Shown piece by piece: positions 33,826 to 43,114 of a DNA stretch of 64,000 nucleotides. The notes beneath the pieces are model-generated. The model did no database searches. It saw only the letters and a program-made list of their open reading frames with translations, and was not told where the DNA came from. The position numbers were made by a program, and so were the translations under genes. This stretch comes from Pirellulaceae bacterium (GTDB lineage Bacteria > Planctomycetota > Planctomycetia > Pirellulales > Pirellulaceae): contig JAHBXT010000001.1 in the NCBI GenBank assembly GCA_019636385.1, positions 310,001-374,000 of the forward strand, in the 5' to 3' direction. Every line of letters starts with the position of its first letter. Within the stretch, counting starts at the first letter, position 1.

Positions 33826-36816
33826 CTAGTCTTCATCGTCCACATCTTCGTATTCATAGCCGTCGTCACCATCTTCGGCTTGATCGTCGTCGGCTAGTTG
33901 GCCTGTGGCGGGGTCTTCCCAGGGAGCATCATCGGTGGCTTCAAACTCGTCGGCTTCTGCGTCATCCTTGACAGCCAAGCGAATCGCGGGACGCGATGGA
34001 GTTTGCTCACAGCGATTGACGGAACCTGCGGTCGCCGACGAATCGGACGGTGGAGTCAGGCTAGGCTCCTGAGGGCGAATCTTGTTACTGCGAGCGCTGG
34101 CCGGTGGCTTGGGAGCTCTAGCCCCTGAACTTCCGCTGTCTGCGGCTTGCATAGCTTCCCAGTCGGACAGGCTGATAATAACATCGCGAGCTTGTGAGCC
34201 GGCATATTGGCCAACAATGCCATCTTCGGCCATGTAGTCGATCAATCTTGCGGCCCGTCCGTAACCAATCCCCAAAGCCCGCTGCAACAGTGAGCAACTT
34301 CCGCGCCCTTCGCGTACCACTACATCAACGGCAGCTGCGTACAGTTCGTCGCGCTTCTTGAGTACCATCGGCTGCGGTTCTTCGTCGGTCTCTTCCTTAA
34401 TCTTCAGGTTGACCAGTTCGCTAACAAAATTCTGTTCACCTGTCGAGCAATGATCAACCACCCGATTGATCTCTTCGTCCGAGAGGTACGTTCCCTGACC
34501 GCGCAGCAGCATACTGGTTCCGGGCCACAGAAAGAGCATATCGCCATTGCCCAGCAGTTTGTCGGCACCCATTTCGTCTAGCACCACCCGACTATCGGTG
34601 CGGCTGGCAACTTGGAAACTGATGCGGGCTGGCAAGTTGCTCTTGATCAATCCGGTAATAACATCCACCGTGGGTTTTTGCGTTGCTAGAATCAAGTGGA
34701 TTCCTACGGCACGGCTCTTTTGTGCCAGTCGGATAATATGCTGTTCGACATCCTTGCCGGCCGTCATCATCAAGTCTGCCATTTCATCAGCAACGATGAC
34801 GATGAAGGGCAGGTGATCAGGGATGGCGTCAGCCTCTTCGGAGGTTTCCGGCTTGATTCGATCCAACAGTTCTGCACGGTCTAATTCGTTGTAGCTAGTC
34901 AGGTGCCGGACACCGGCGCGGGCCAATAAAGAGTAGCGCTCTTCCATTTTGTCCACTGCCCAAGCCAGTATCGCTTCGGCCTTGCGCATGTCAGTTACAA
35001 CCGGGTGCATCAAATGCGGCAGTCGGCCGTAGCCGATCATTTCCACCATTTTGGGATCGATCATCAGCATTCGCACTTCGTCCGGGCGACGCGTCATCAG
35101 AATCGAAGCGATGATCGCGTTCAAACACACGGACTTACCAGTACCCGTGCGCCCGGCGATCAGCAAGTGCGGTAATGTCGCTAGGTCAGCAATCAGCGGA
35201 TTTCCAGAAACGTCCTTGCCTAAGAACAGCGGAATCTTAGCTTTGCGCCCCTTGGGCCCCATCTCCTCGATCACTTCACGCAGACGCACAACCTGTCGCG
35301 TCTCGTTGGGGACTTCAATGCCTACTGTATTCTTGCCTGGAATGGGAGCGACGATGCGGACACTGGGCACGCGCAGCGCAATTGCCAGGTCATCGGCCAA
35401 GCTAGTGATCTTGGCCAGTCTCAAGCCAGCTTCCAATTCAATTTCATATTGAGCAATGACCGGACCGGTCTCGATCTCGACAACGCGAACGTTAAAACCG
35501 AAATTCTTAAAGGTAGCTTCGAGGATCTTGGCCTTGCGGCGGACTTCGACCGTCTGAGCCTCAAAATCCACATCCTCTGATGGGCTCAGCAATTCAATTT
35601 CGGGTAGGATATATTCATCAGCGCCGGGAGGCAGCTTGGTGTCGTCCATGCCAGCCAGCGATGCAGCATGATCCTCGTTCTTCCCCTTGCGAGATTTAGG
35701 TGGGCTGACTTGCGGTTCCAATGCATCTGGTTCTGGCGTCGGATGAGCTGCATCAACACGCAGATTCAATGTCTCGCCAGAAGTTGTCGTCAACTCCACG
35801 CGCAACGGTTCGGTGATTTGATCGACCTCGTCGGCCTCCTCATCGATCGCGTCAGTCTGCTCAATCTCGCTGGTTTCTTCCGCCGACGAGACAGCTGATG
35901 GCTCAACTGCCAGTTGCGGATAATTACTCGATGTGTCAGATGGCGAACTGCCAGTCATCCAACCGGTTAGCAGCCCCTTGGCCGCCGAGTTGGCCGCCGA
36001 GGCTAGCTTCTGACCTGACGCCAGAGCCCCACTTGCAGCCGAGCGGACAGCGCTCATGTCATTGCTGCTCAAGTCCGAATTGGTTCGACCGCTGATTCTC
36101 ACTGGTGGCAGGGCACCGCTCGATACAGCGTCGCCGGGCAGTTCAATCCCCTGATCGACGTCACTGCGAGTTTTTGAGACTAGTGGAGTTCCGATCGGCA
36201 GTGTGATGCGCGACCGGGCCACCGTCGTAGCAAGTGCCGTTCCGCCTGCCAGAAGCCATGCCATGCTGCGGACGACAACATAGTCGGTGCTCAGCAACAA
36301 ACCGGCGAGTAAAATGCTGAACGTTAGTATCGAAGCACCCAGGACCGCAAAGTTTTCGTGCAACCAAGTGCTGGTAATCGCCCCGATGTAACCTCCTGGT
36401 CCAATGATTGGTGCAAAGGGAGTAGCAATTTGATACAGCGCAACCAACGTGGTTGTTCCGACGATCACCAAGAACCAACCAATCTGACGTGATGGCGGGA
36501 CATAGTTGGTTTGAACTTTGAACAACCAGATTGACAAAACAGATAGCCCGATAGCTACCAATAGGCTACCGATTCCCAGCGACTGGATCAGCAAGTTGGC
36601 CACGAGCGCACCGAACCAGCCGCAAACGTTCTGAATTTGTGCATTAGGTGGGTAGACAGCGTTGTCCACTGCGACCAACAGATTGAGCGGCCTTGGCAGT
36701 TCGCCTAGCGAGTCTGCCGGGTCGTGGCTCAGTAGACTCATCCAGATAAGAATGCTGATGGCGCTTAGAGCGATAGCTTCGATATCGAGTTCAACTTTGC
36801 GCTGAGCGGCGTTCAT
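33826..36816 (-). CDS. ftsK: DNA translocase FtsK/SpoIIIE family
   Basis: This 996-residue protein moves chromosomal DNA through the division septum. The N-terminus has four to five membrane segments (about 15-190), followed by a linker of about 200 residues rich in Ser, Asp and Glu. Next come the alpha and beta motor domains, with Walker A GRTGTGKS and Walker B FIVIVADEMADLMM. The gamma winged-helix domain is near residues 825-885 (GRGSCSLLQRALGIGYGRAARLIDYM). After it there is an unusual tail of about 110 residues that becomes almost purely acidic (ending DGYEYEDVDDED). The tail is not part of typical FtsK. It converges with the sulfatase gene. Confidence 0.95.
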   Translation of the reverse strand: MNAAQRKVELDIEAIALSAISILIWMSLLSHDPADSLGELPRPLNLLVAVDNAVYPPNAQIQNVCGWFGALVANLLIQSLGIGSLLVAIGLSVLSIWLFKVQTNYVPPSRQIGWFLVIVGTTTLVALYQIATPFAPIIGPGGYIGAITSTWLHENFAVLGASILTFSILLAGLLLSTDYVVVRSMAWLLAGGTALATTVARSRITLPIGTPLVSKTRSDVDQGIELPGDAVSSGALPPVRISGRTNSDLSSNDMSAVRSAASGALASGQKLASAANSAAKGLLTGWMTGSSPSDTSSNYPQLAVEPSAVSSAEETSEIEQTDAIDEEADEVDQITEPLRVELTTTSGETLNLRVDAAHPTPEPDALEPQVSPPKSRKGKNEDHAASLAGMDDTKLPPGADEYILPEIELLSPSEDVDFEAQTVEVRRKAKILEATFKNFGFNVRVVEIETGPVIAQYEIELEAGLRLAKITSLADDLAIALRVPSVRIVAPIPGKNTVGIEVPNETRQVVRLREVIEEMGPKGRKAKIPLFLGKDVSGNPLIADLATLPHLLIAGRTGTGKSVCLNAIIASILMTRRPDEVRMLMIDPKMVEMIGYGRLPHLMHPVVTDMRKAEAILAWAVDKMEERYSLLARAGVRHLTSYNELDRAELLDRIKPETSEEADAIPDHLPFIVIVADEMADLMMTAGKDVEQHIIRLAQKSRAVGIHLILATQKPTVDVITGLIKSNLPARISFQVASRTDSRVVLDEMGADKLLGNGDMLFLWPGTSMLLRGQGTYLSDEEINRVVDHCSTGEQNFVSELVNLKIKEETDEEPQPMVLKKRDELYAAAVDVVVREGRGSCSLLQRALGIGYGRAARLIDYMAEDGIVGQYAGSQARDVIISLSDWEAMQAADSGSSGARAPKPPASARSNKIRPQEPSLTPPSDSSATAGSVNRCEQTPSRPAIRLAVKDDAEADEFEATDDAPWEDPATGQLADDDQAEDGDDGYEYEDVDDED

Positions 36817-37300
36817 TCAGCTCTCGACGGTAAGGTAGTTGTTGCTGCGTGCCCGATCCTCCTTGACCTGGGTACGTGAATTCTTCCGCGCCGGTCGCAG
36901 CCGGTGCGTTTGCTGACTACGGTCTGGCTAGATCGTGAGTCTTCGATCTAATATCGGAGGCAGGCGCGTCAAGTCGCACTCTTTGTTGCTGCCACCAGAA
37001 GGTCCCGTTAATGCTCGCAACCGTTATCTTTGTTAATTGGAGATCAGCGGCGGCTGTTTATGCAACGGCGACATCCCAGATCGAACGGTACCTTTTTCGA
37101 ACTACAACCGTCGCCAGTCCTAGATTCATTGGGCGGTTGGCAGGTTCCGTGTAGCGGATAGTCGGAGTATTATATCTATAGCGCCGGCCGTGGAATTGTA
37201 GCGGCCTGTTCCTATTCAGAGGGTCGGCCACAGCCTGCTCGAAACTGACTCGAATCCAATCGAAATCACCAAGCGAAAAATCATTACATCAGGAACTATT
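36817..37300. other. Divergent intergenic region between ftsK and the ceramidase-like gene
   Basis: This region is 484 bases long with no recognisable gene. It contains a perfect 7-base inverted repeat (36929-36950). AT-rich TATTATATCTATAG near 37170 could hold a plus-strand -10, but no -35 fits. Confidence 0.6.
36929..36950. repeat. 7-base inverted repeat upstream of ftsK
   Basis: TAGATCG (36929-36935) and CGATCTA (36944-36950) are perfect complements with an eight-base spacer, about 115 bases from the ftsK start. It could be an operator or an RNA stem. Confidence 0.4.
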
Positions 37301-38608
37301 ATGTCGAAGCAACTTTTGATTTACCTTGCGTCCGGCCTGGTCATATTTGCATTTGGCTGCGAATTGTTGGCTGCGGACGAGCCGAAGTTTCTAGCCGGAG
37401 CCGGCCAAGCTGATGTAACTCCAACCGAGCCGGTTCCGATGTGGGGCTATGGTTCTCGCAAAGATGCATTATCTGTCGGGACGCTTGATCCGCTGATGGC
37501 AACCGCCATTGTGATCCAGGCCGGCGAAGACAAGCTGGCCATAGTCGGTTTGGACTTGGGCCGTTCACCAAATGAACTATCGATGCAGCGGATTCGCGAG
37601 CGTATTAAAGCAGTCGGGATCGACTACTCGATGATGGCGGGCTCGCACACTCACCACGGACCGGTATTGGAGTTGGCTGATAGCCCCGGACGCGGCCAAG
37701 GAAAATTCAATGCATCGCTTCGCTACTACCAGCGATTGGAGGACGGCATCGTTGCCGCAATTCTAGATGCCAACAAGAATTTGGTGCCGGCCAAGCTGGC
37801 AACTGGTTCAGTTGATCTGGAGGGCTTTAATCGAAATCGGCATTCGAAAATGCAGCCTCCGCCGCTAGATCGCAGCCTGGCTGTCATGCAACTGGTAGGC
37901 AAGGACTCGGATAAAGTAATTGCCACGCTAGTCAATTTTGCTGCTCACCCGACCAGTCTACCGGATAGCCAAAACGAATTCTCTTCTGACTACGTGGGGG
38001 CGCTGCGTACAGAGATTGAAAGCAGTCTGGGGGGCCAGGCGGTGTTTATGCAGGGGGCCTCCGGCGATCTATCGACCAATCGAGGGCCTCATGGAGATCA
38101 CGCCCAGTATGGACGCGCATTGGGTAAGGAAGCGGTCAAGCTGGCTCGAACGCTTAAGCCCCAAGAGGTCCCCAACCCGTCCCTGAAAGTTCGCGAAGAT
38201 CGTTTCACTTTCAAGCCGCGAACCGATTTGAATAACCCGCTGATTCGAGCCGCGTATACGATGGCTTTCTTTCCTGAGCTAGTAGCCTGCTTCGTAGATG
38301 AATACGCCGAGGGTGTCCGCCCCAGAATCACGGTGGCATTGCTGAATGGACAGATTGCTTTAGTGGGAGGTTCAGGCGAGTTTTTCTGTGCGCACGCGAT
38401 AAACCTCCGAAAGCGTGCTCGCGTCGATCAGCTATTCTTCTTTGGCTATTGCAACGGGTACCATCAGTACTATCCAACCATCGAGGGAGCCGCCGAGGGT
38501 GGATATGGGGCAGATAGCCAAGTCGCCCCGGCCGCCGTCGGAGCCGGAGAGCAGCTAATGAATACCTCTCTAGAGTGGATTTTTCGGATGCAGGGCGCTA
38601 AGATGTGA
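37301..38608 (+). CDS. Neutral/alkaline ceramidase-like exported protein
   Basis: This 435-residue protein is related to the N-terminal domain of neutral ceramidases (N-acylsphingosine amidohydrolases). It starts with a leader (MSKQLLIYLASGLVIFAFGC...AAD) and has CAGGA before the ATG. Family features: GAGQADVTPTEPVPMWGYG at the mature N-terminus, GSHTHHGP (the zinc- and substrate-site block, where family members usually have NSHTHSGP), NFAAHPTSL, and GASGDLSTNRG. It lacks the C-terminal domain of true ceramidases, so the substrate is unknown. The Cys near residue 20 could be a lipobox cysteine, which is uncertain. It overlaps the next gene by four bases (GTGA). Confidence 0.85.
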   Translation: MSKQLLIYLASGLVIFAFGCELLAADEPKFLAGAGQADVTPTEPVPMWGYGSRKDALSVGTLDPLMATAIVIQAGEDKLAIVGLDLGRSPNELSMQRIRERIKAVGIDYSMMAGSHTHHGPVLELADSPGRGQGKFNASLRYYQRLEDGIVAAILDANKNLVPAKLATGSVDLEGFNRNRHSKMQPPPLDRSLAVMQLVGKDSDKVIATLVNFAAHPTSLPDSQNEFSSDYVGALRTEIESSLGGQAVFMQGASGDLSTNRGPHGDHAQYGRALGKEAVKLARTLKPQEVPNPSLKVREDRFTFKPRTDLNNPLIRAAYTMAFFPELVACFVDEYAEGVRPRITVALLNGQIALVGGSGEFFCAHAINLRKRARVDQLFFFGYCNGYHQYYPTIEGAAEGGYGADSQVAPAAVGAGEQLMNTSLEWIFRMQGAKM

Positions 38609-39408
38609 GTGTCTCTTACATCCTTCGGTCACCCGGTGCCCATTCCTGGCTGCCAATGAAAGACAATACATCCTGGTTCGTATCGGATTTGCATCTGTTC
38701 AGCCGCCGTTCGTCCGCGCCTCAATTTGAGGCAGCCATTCGGGCCGCGGTTCAAAGGTCGCATACGTTCATTCTGGGTGGCGATATCTTTGATTTTCGGT
38801 GGAGTACCCAACTGTCGCGCGGACAGGCCATGCAAGACGGTATTGCTTGGCTTCGCCGTTTGATCGGCCTGAACACCGATTGTCGATTCCATTACTTGCT
38901 AGGCAATCACGACTGCCATCCAGAGTTCGTTCAGTCGCTGGAGCGGCTCGTTGAGACTACCCCCCAGCTCGTCTGGCACAGGCACAAGCTGCGCATTGGC
39001 GACAGTATTTTCCTGCACGGTGACATCGTTGACACAAAGGTCCATCCAGGGCAGTCGCATCACAGCGTCCTGGATTCGCGTCGACTAGCCGGAGAATTGC
39101 GGCCACCTCCGGCTAAGATTTCGCACGCCCTCTACGACGTGGCAGTGCAGGCCAAGGTACATCGACTGGTGGTGCATGTAGCCAAGCGGCGAGAACTAGT
39201 TCTTCGGCGGTTAGCAACCTACTTGAAGGCACACGACGCCTGCCCGGCAACTGGCGTCCAACATGTCTATTTTGGACACACCCACCGGAGGTTGATCTCA
39301 GTGCCCTATGCAGGCATGCGGTTTCACAACCCTGGTGCAGCGATCAAGGGACTGCCGTTCCAAATGATTGAAACTACGGCTTCGCCAGGACAGCAAATGG
39401 ATCTTTAG
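38605..39408 (+). CDS. Calcineurin-like metallophosphoesterase (LpxH-like fold)
   Basis: This phosphoesterase carries the five metal-binding blocks of the family: SDLHLF, GGDIFDF, GNHDCH, HGDIVD and GHTHR. The arrangement is close to UDP-2,3-diacylglucosamine hydrolases, but without the full LpxH signature the substrate is open. The GTG at 38605 overlaps the upstream stop and has AGGG nine bases before it, suggesting translational coupling with the ceramidase-like gene. ATG 38656 (MKDNTSWFVSDLH) would give a tighter N-terminus. The 3' end overlaps the convergent DJ-1/PfpI gene by 35 bases. Confidence 0.88.
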   Translation: MSVSYILRSPGAHSWLPMKDNTSWFVSDLHLFSRRSSAPQFEAAIRAAVQRSHTFILGGDIFDFRWSTQLSRGQAMQDGIAWLRRLIGLNTDCRFHYLLGNHDCHPEFVQSLERLVETTPQLVWHRHKLRIGDSIFLHGDIVDTKVHPGQSHHSVLDSRRLAGELRPPPAKISHALYDVAVQAKVHRLVVHVAKRRELVLRRLATYLKAHDACPATGVQHVYFGHTHRRLISVPYAGMRFHNPGAAIKGLPFQMIETTASPGQQMDL

Positions 39409-40093
39409 TCGGGTCGTCGTTCCAGACGTACTCGGTCGCCTGAGCGATTTTCAGGGCTGTCTCTCGTCCGTAAAATCGGGACACCACCGCTAGCGACATA
39501 TCGATGCCGGCCGACACGCCCGACGAAGTGACAATGTTCCCAGCATCAACCCAACGCGCATCCGGTTGCCAGTCCACCTCTGGTCGCCAGGAGGTAATGA
39601 GCTGGTAGGACAGTTTGTTGGTCGTGGCCGGGCGATTGTCTAACAGGCCCGCTTTGGCCAGTATCCCCGAGCCACTGCAGACGCTCATAATGAGCTCGGC
39701 AGTTTGTACCTGTTGGTTAAGCCATTCCAACAATTGCCGATTGTTGATCTCATTGAGCGTACCGATTCCGCCGGGCACTAAAATCCAATCTAATTGTGGA
39801 GAGTCGGCCAGGGAGTGGGTGGCCAACATGGACGGCCCCTGCGTTGAGGAAACCGGGCCAGCCTGCTGAGAGAGCATGATGATTTTGACCTGCCCTCGCA
39901 GGTTGCCAAATATCTCCGCAGGACCGCAGACATCCAGCAATTCGAAACGCTCGTAGAGATAAATCCCCAATGTTTTTGAGGTTTTGGCTGGCGAGTTGGC
40001 GGGCGACTGTGCCTGAGCAACCGCAGTCAGAAGGCAGGCGGCGAGCCAGGCAAACGTCGGCAAGCGATGTACCAACCGCAGGCTCGGCATCAT
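39374..40093 (-). CDS. DJ-1/PfpI-family protein with signal peptide
   Basis: This 239-residue protein belongs to the DJ-1/PfpI superfamily. Its nucleophile-elbow block reads LIMSVCSGSGILAKAGLLDN (Cys in VCSGS), and the Glu-containing strand is LLDVCGPAEIFG. The Asp/His-type partner block is TSSGVSAGIDMSLAVV. The arrangement resembles the amidase-type transcription-factor-like group, but there is no HTH domain. An N-terminal leader (LPTFAWLAACLLTAVAQAQ) suggests export. ATG 40093 lies just after the rpmG stop; a longer frame to 40111 would overlap rpmG. The function is not known. Confidence 0.85.
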   Translation of the reverse strand: MMPSLRLVHRLPTFAWLAACLLTAVAQAQSPANSPAKTSKTLGIYLYERFELLDVCGPAEIFGNLRGQVKIIMLSQQAGPVSSTQGPSMLATHSLADSPQLDWILVPGGIGTLNEINNRQLLEWLNQQVQTAELIMSVCSGSGILAKAGLLDNRPATTNKLSYQLITSWRPEVDWQPDARWVDAGNIVTSSGVSAGIDMSLAVVSRFYGRETALKIAQATEYVWNDDPTKDPFAVLAKP

Positions 40094-40094
40094 G

Positions 40095-40259
40095 CTATTT
40101 CTTCTTCTCAACGTGCACGGTGTGTTTACGCAGCCGTGGGCAGAACTTCTTCAGCTTCAGCTTTTCGCCGCCCGACTTACGCCGCAGCGTGTAGTTGTAG
40201 TCACCGGTTTCTTCGCAAACCAAATGCACGATTTCGAGCTTTTTCTTACCTTTAGCCAT
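40095..40259 (-). CDS. rpmG: 50S ribosomal protein L33 (C-minus form)
   Basis: This 54-residue protein starts [20 protein letters not shown] and ends HTVHVEKKK. The core [25 protein letters not shown] is L33. Zinc-type L33 has two CxxC pairs; here each pair keeps only the first Cys (VCEET, FCPRL), so zinc binding is not expected. It lies 20 bases downstream of rplQ on the same strand and probably ends the ribosomal transcript. Confidence 0.95.
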   Translation of the reverse strand: MAKGKKKLEIVHLVCEETGDYNYTLRRKSGGEKLKLKKFCPRLRKHTVHVEKKK

Positions 40260-40279
40260 TTCTCATCAATCTCTCTGGA

Positions 40280-40870
40280 CTAGGACTCGCTGGTTGACGA
40301 CTGATCGCCACCAAAATCGGGCTTCTGACTCTTCTTGACTGCGCGATCATTGCGTCCCACGAATTCCAAGATCGCACGGGTTCCGGCATCGCCCAAACGC
40401 GGCTTGGCCAACCTCAGGATGCGGGTGTAACCACCTTGTCGATCTTCAAATCGGCTGGCCAAATCATTGCACAAAATACGAACTGCCTGCTTGTCTTGCA
40501 AAATCTGATACAGTCGACGGCGGGCAGTAACCGCTGGTGCCCGAGCCGCCACCCACTTGGCATGTTGCGGGCTCTTTCGCCAGCTCTTCCAAGCCTCCGA
40601 ATTGCGCTCAGCATCGGTGCCAAACTCAGCAGCCGCCTGCTCGGCAGCCTGGCACTTCTTGGCGATGGTAACGCATTTTTCAACCAATGGCCGAATTTCC
40701 TTGGCCTTCTGCAAGGTGGTAATGATGCGGCCGGGAACCTTGGGTGGATTCGGATCCAATTCATCCGTCTCACGCTCGGTCAGAACGATAGCCGTAACCA
40801 TATTGCGATATAGGGATCGGCGATGGCTGGGCGATCGCCCTAAAACTCGACCATGTCTTCTGTGTCGCAT
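40280..40870 (-). CDS. rplQ: 50S ribosomal protein L17 with two insertions
   Basis: L17 is recognised by MRHRRHGRVLGRSPSHRRSL at the N-terminus and GGYTRILRLAKPRLGDAGTR near the end. At 196 residues it is well above the usual 115-130. The extra length comes from about 12 residues after the first helix (DELDPNPPKVPG), about 38 residues in the middle (CQAAEQAAAEF...KWVAAR), and a charged tail. The inserts are in frame, helical and rich in Ala, Lys and Glu. It follows rpoA in the usual alpha-operon order. Confidence 0.96.
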   Translation of the reverse strand: MRHRRHGRVLGRSPSHRRSLYRNMVTAIVLTERETDELDPNPPKVPGRIITTLQKAKEIRPLVEKCVTIAKKCQAAEQAAAEFGTDAERNSEAWKSWRKSPQHAKWVAARAPAVTARRRLYQILQDKQAVRILCNDLASRFEDRQGGYTRILRLAKPRLGDAGTRAILEFVGRNDRAVKKSQKPDFGGDQSSTSES

Positions 40871-40952
40871 GATTGTTAACCGTCTGTAAGAATCTTTTGT
40901 TTCATGTATTGTGTCAGCTCAGGCTACTGCCGACCAAAGCTGGTCGTGCTGA

Positions 40953-41945
40953 TTAGCGGAAGCTGACGGAAGATGGCAATCGCATCCCCAAATGGAGTCC
41001 CAAGTTGGCAAGTTTCTCACGCACTTCGGACAATGTCGTTTCACCGAAGTTGCGGATTTCAAGCAACTGGTCCTCATTTCGCTGCACCAATTCTCGGATC
41101 GTTTGTATGCCTTCGCCAACCAGACAATTACCGGCCCGAACACTCAAGCGTAGTTCGGCGATAGTCAGATTTAGCTTGGCTTCCAATTGAGCTTCGGCTG
41201 AACCGGGACCGCCTCGGGCCGTAGCATGAACCTGCTTGCCTAGCTCTTTGTACTGCACAAATGGATTGAGGTGCTTGCGGAAGATTTTCGCCGCTTCCAC
41301 AAGCGCCATTTCGGGATGGATCGAACCATCTGTCCAGATTTCCAAATTCAGTTTGTCGTAGTTCGTCTTTTGACCAACGCGCGTCTCTTCGATGTCATAG
41401 CGCACGCGAATGACCGGGCTGTAAATGGCATCGATGGGGATAATCCCGATTTCGTGATCGCGGGCGCTATGTTCCGATGCCGGCACATAGCCACGACCAT
41501 TCTCCACCACCATCTCCATGCCGAACGAGACATCGCTGGTCAGCGTCGCAATCACATGCTCCTTGTTGATGATCTCAACGTCGGAATCGGTTTCAACGTC
41601 AGCCCCCGTAATGACACCTGCCGTCGAGCGCTCGACGGTGATGACTTTGGTCGATTCGCTGTGGTTCTTGACCACCAACGATTTGACGTTCAGCACGATG
41701 TCGGTAACGTCTTCCAAAACACCCGGTAGCGTAGTGAATTCGTGTTGTGCGCCGCGAATCTTGATCTGTGTGACAGAACTACCTTCCAAGCTGGACAGTA
41801 ATACACGGCGCAGGCTGTTGCCAACCGTCGTACCAAAGCCGCGCTCAAAAGGTTCGGCAATGAATTTACCGTAGGTCCCCGAAAGCGTATGCTGGTCGAC
41901 TTGCACCGAGCTGGGCAATTCCAATCCGCGCCATTTGATGTGCAT
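40953..41945 (-). CDS. rpoA: RNA polymerase subunit alpha
   Basis: This 330-residue alpha subunit has the N-terminal assembly domain ([20 protein letters not shown]) and the C-terminal DNA-binding domain ([20 protein letters not shown], then [21 protein letters not shown]). ATG 41945 ([11 protein letters not shown]) is the family start; the frame runs on upstream to 41984 without need. It follows rpsK directly; the usual rpsD between them is absent. Confidence 0.97.
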   Translation of the reverse strand: MHIKWRGLELPSSVQVDQHTLSGTYGKFIAEPFERGFGTTVGNSLRRVLLSSLEGSSVTQIKIRGAQHEFTTLPGVLEDVTDIVLNVKSLVVKNHSESTKVITVERSTAGVITGADVETDSDVEIINKEHVIATLTSDVSFGMEMVVENGRGYVPASEHSARDHEIGIIPIDAIYSPVIRVRYDIEETRVGQKTNYDKLNLEIWTDGSIHPEMALVEAAKIFRKHLNPFVQYKELGKQVHATARGGPGSAEAQLEAKLNLTIAELRLSVRAGNCLVGEGIQTIRELVQRNEDQLLEIRNFGETTLSEVREKLANLGLHLGMRLPSSVSFR

Positions 41946-42054
41946 TGTTTTTTCCCCGATATAAAGTGCGTTGCCAGATTTCAAAAAATCGAATTTCCGA
42001 GCCTGAGACCGAATCTACCGGAACTCAAGCAAGAACACGTACCCAGCCAGACGA

Positions 42055-42435
42055 CTACACGCGACGGCGCTTGCGCGGGCGACAACCATTGTGCGGAATC
42101 GGCGTAACGTCCTCGATTACCTTGACCGTCATTCCCACGGTTTGCAAGGCTGAGATAGCGCTTTCGCGCCCCGAACCCGGGCCTTTGACTCGGACTTCCA
42201 ACTCTTTGACACCATACTTGGCCGCCTTCTCGGCAGCTTGCTGAGCAGCCATTTGACCTGCAAACGGAGTACTTTTGCGCGACCCTTTGAATCCGCATGT
42301 TCCGGCGCTGGCCCAAACCAACGTATCACCTTTAGCATCGGTAATGGTGACCGTCGTGTTGTTAAATGTTGAACGAATGTGCGCAATACCCAGCGTTACA
42401 TTGCGACGATGCTTACGACGTTTTTCTTTTGACAC
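42055..42435 (-). CDS. rpsK: 30S ribosomal protein S11
   Basis: This 126-residue S11 contains the conserved core [20 protein letters not shown] and the C-terminal [21 protein letters not shown]. It starts with GTG, with GAGG six bases upstream. S11 forms the platform of the small subunit next to the mRNA exit. It lies between rpsM and rpoA. Confidence 0.97.
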   Translation of the reverse strand: MSKEKRRKHRRNVTLGIAHIRSTFNNTTVTITDAKGDTLVWASAGTCGFKGSRKSTPFAGQMAAQQAAEKAAKYGVKELEVRVKGPGSGRESAISALQTVGMTVKVIEDVTPIPHNGCRPRKRRRV

Positions 42436-42570
42436 AGTTAACCTCAGCGAACAAATTCCCAGGGCCTACTACACGAGACACTCTGGACTGATCCAAATTG
42501 ATTTGTTTAATCCCCAACCGACCGCAGCCGTACGCGATCCGCGTCGACACTCAGCCAGTCGACAATCGGA

Positions 42571-42954
42571 CTACTTCAAGTCCTTAACGCCCTTCTTACC
42601 GGCTACCGTCTTACGCGGTCCCTTACGTGTCCGGGCATTGGTGCGAGTGCGTTGTCCGCGGACAGGCAACCCCGAGCGATGCCTCAAACCACGGTAACAC
42701 TTGATCTCACGCAACCGATGGATGCTTTGCCCCACAGCGCGTCGCAGCGGCCCCTCGACCGTATAGTCGCGCTCCAGCAAGGTAGACAAGCGACTGAGCT
42801 CGTCTTCGTCCAGATCGCGCGCCTTCTTCTCAGCGTCAATTCCCGTCTTCACGCATGCTTCGCGAGCGACCTTGGGACCAACTCCGTACAGGTAGGTGAG
42901 GGAAATTGCTACTTTTTTGTCGTTGGGAATATCCACACCGAGTAAACGCGGCAC
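42571..42954 (-). CDS. rpsM: 30S ribosomal protein S13
   Basis: This 127-residue S13 has MPRLLGVDIPNDKKVAISLT and the basic tail GLPVRGQRTRTNARTRKGPR. The GTG start is preceded by a full AAGGAGG five bases upstream, the strongest ribosome binding site in the cluster. The 160-base gap to secY upstream has an AT-rich stretch (42991-42997) and could hold a promoter for the rpsM-rpmG part. The usual map, infA and rpmJ genes are absent from this gap. Confidence 0.97.
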   Translation of the reverse strand: MPRLLGVDIPNDKKVAISLTYLYGVGPKVAREACVKTGIDAEKKARDLDEDELSRLSTLLERDYTVEGPLRRAVGQSIHRLREIKCYRGLRHRSGLPVRGQRTRTNARTRKGPRKTVAGKKGVKDLK

Positions 42955-43114
42955 GGAAGCCTCCTTCGGCTATATGTTGTAAGGTGTAAATTATTATTCG
43001 GTAATGACTTACGGCGTGCTGTCAGTCGTCTACATCGGCCGCCTAAATTTCGGACATCATTCTAACCCAGCTACCGAAAGCCTGGCAAGCCTCAATGGTC
43101 CAGATTTTGCAGTG

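Noticed and set aside
42991..42997. AT-rich element between secY and rpsM as a promoter
   Set aside because: A CTGACA-like -35 exists but the spacing to the AT-rich stretch is too long; no promoter is called.
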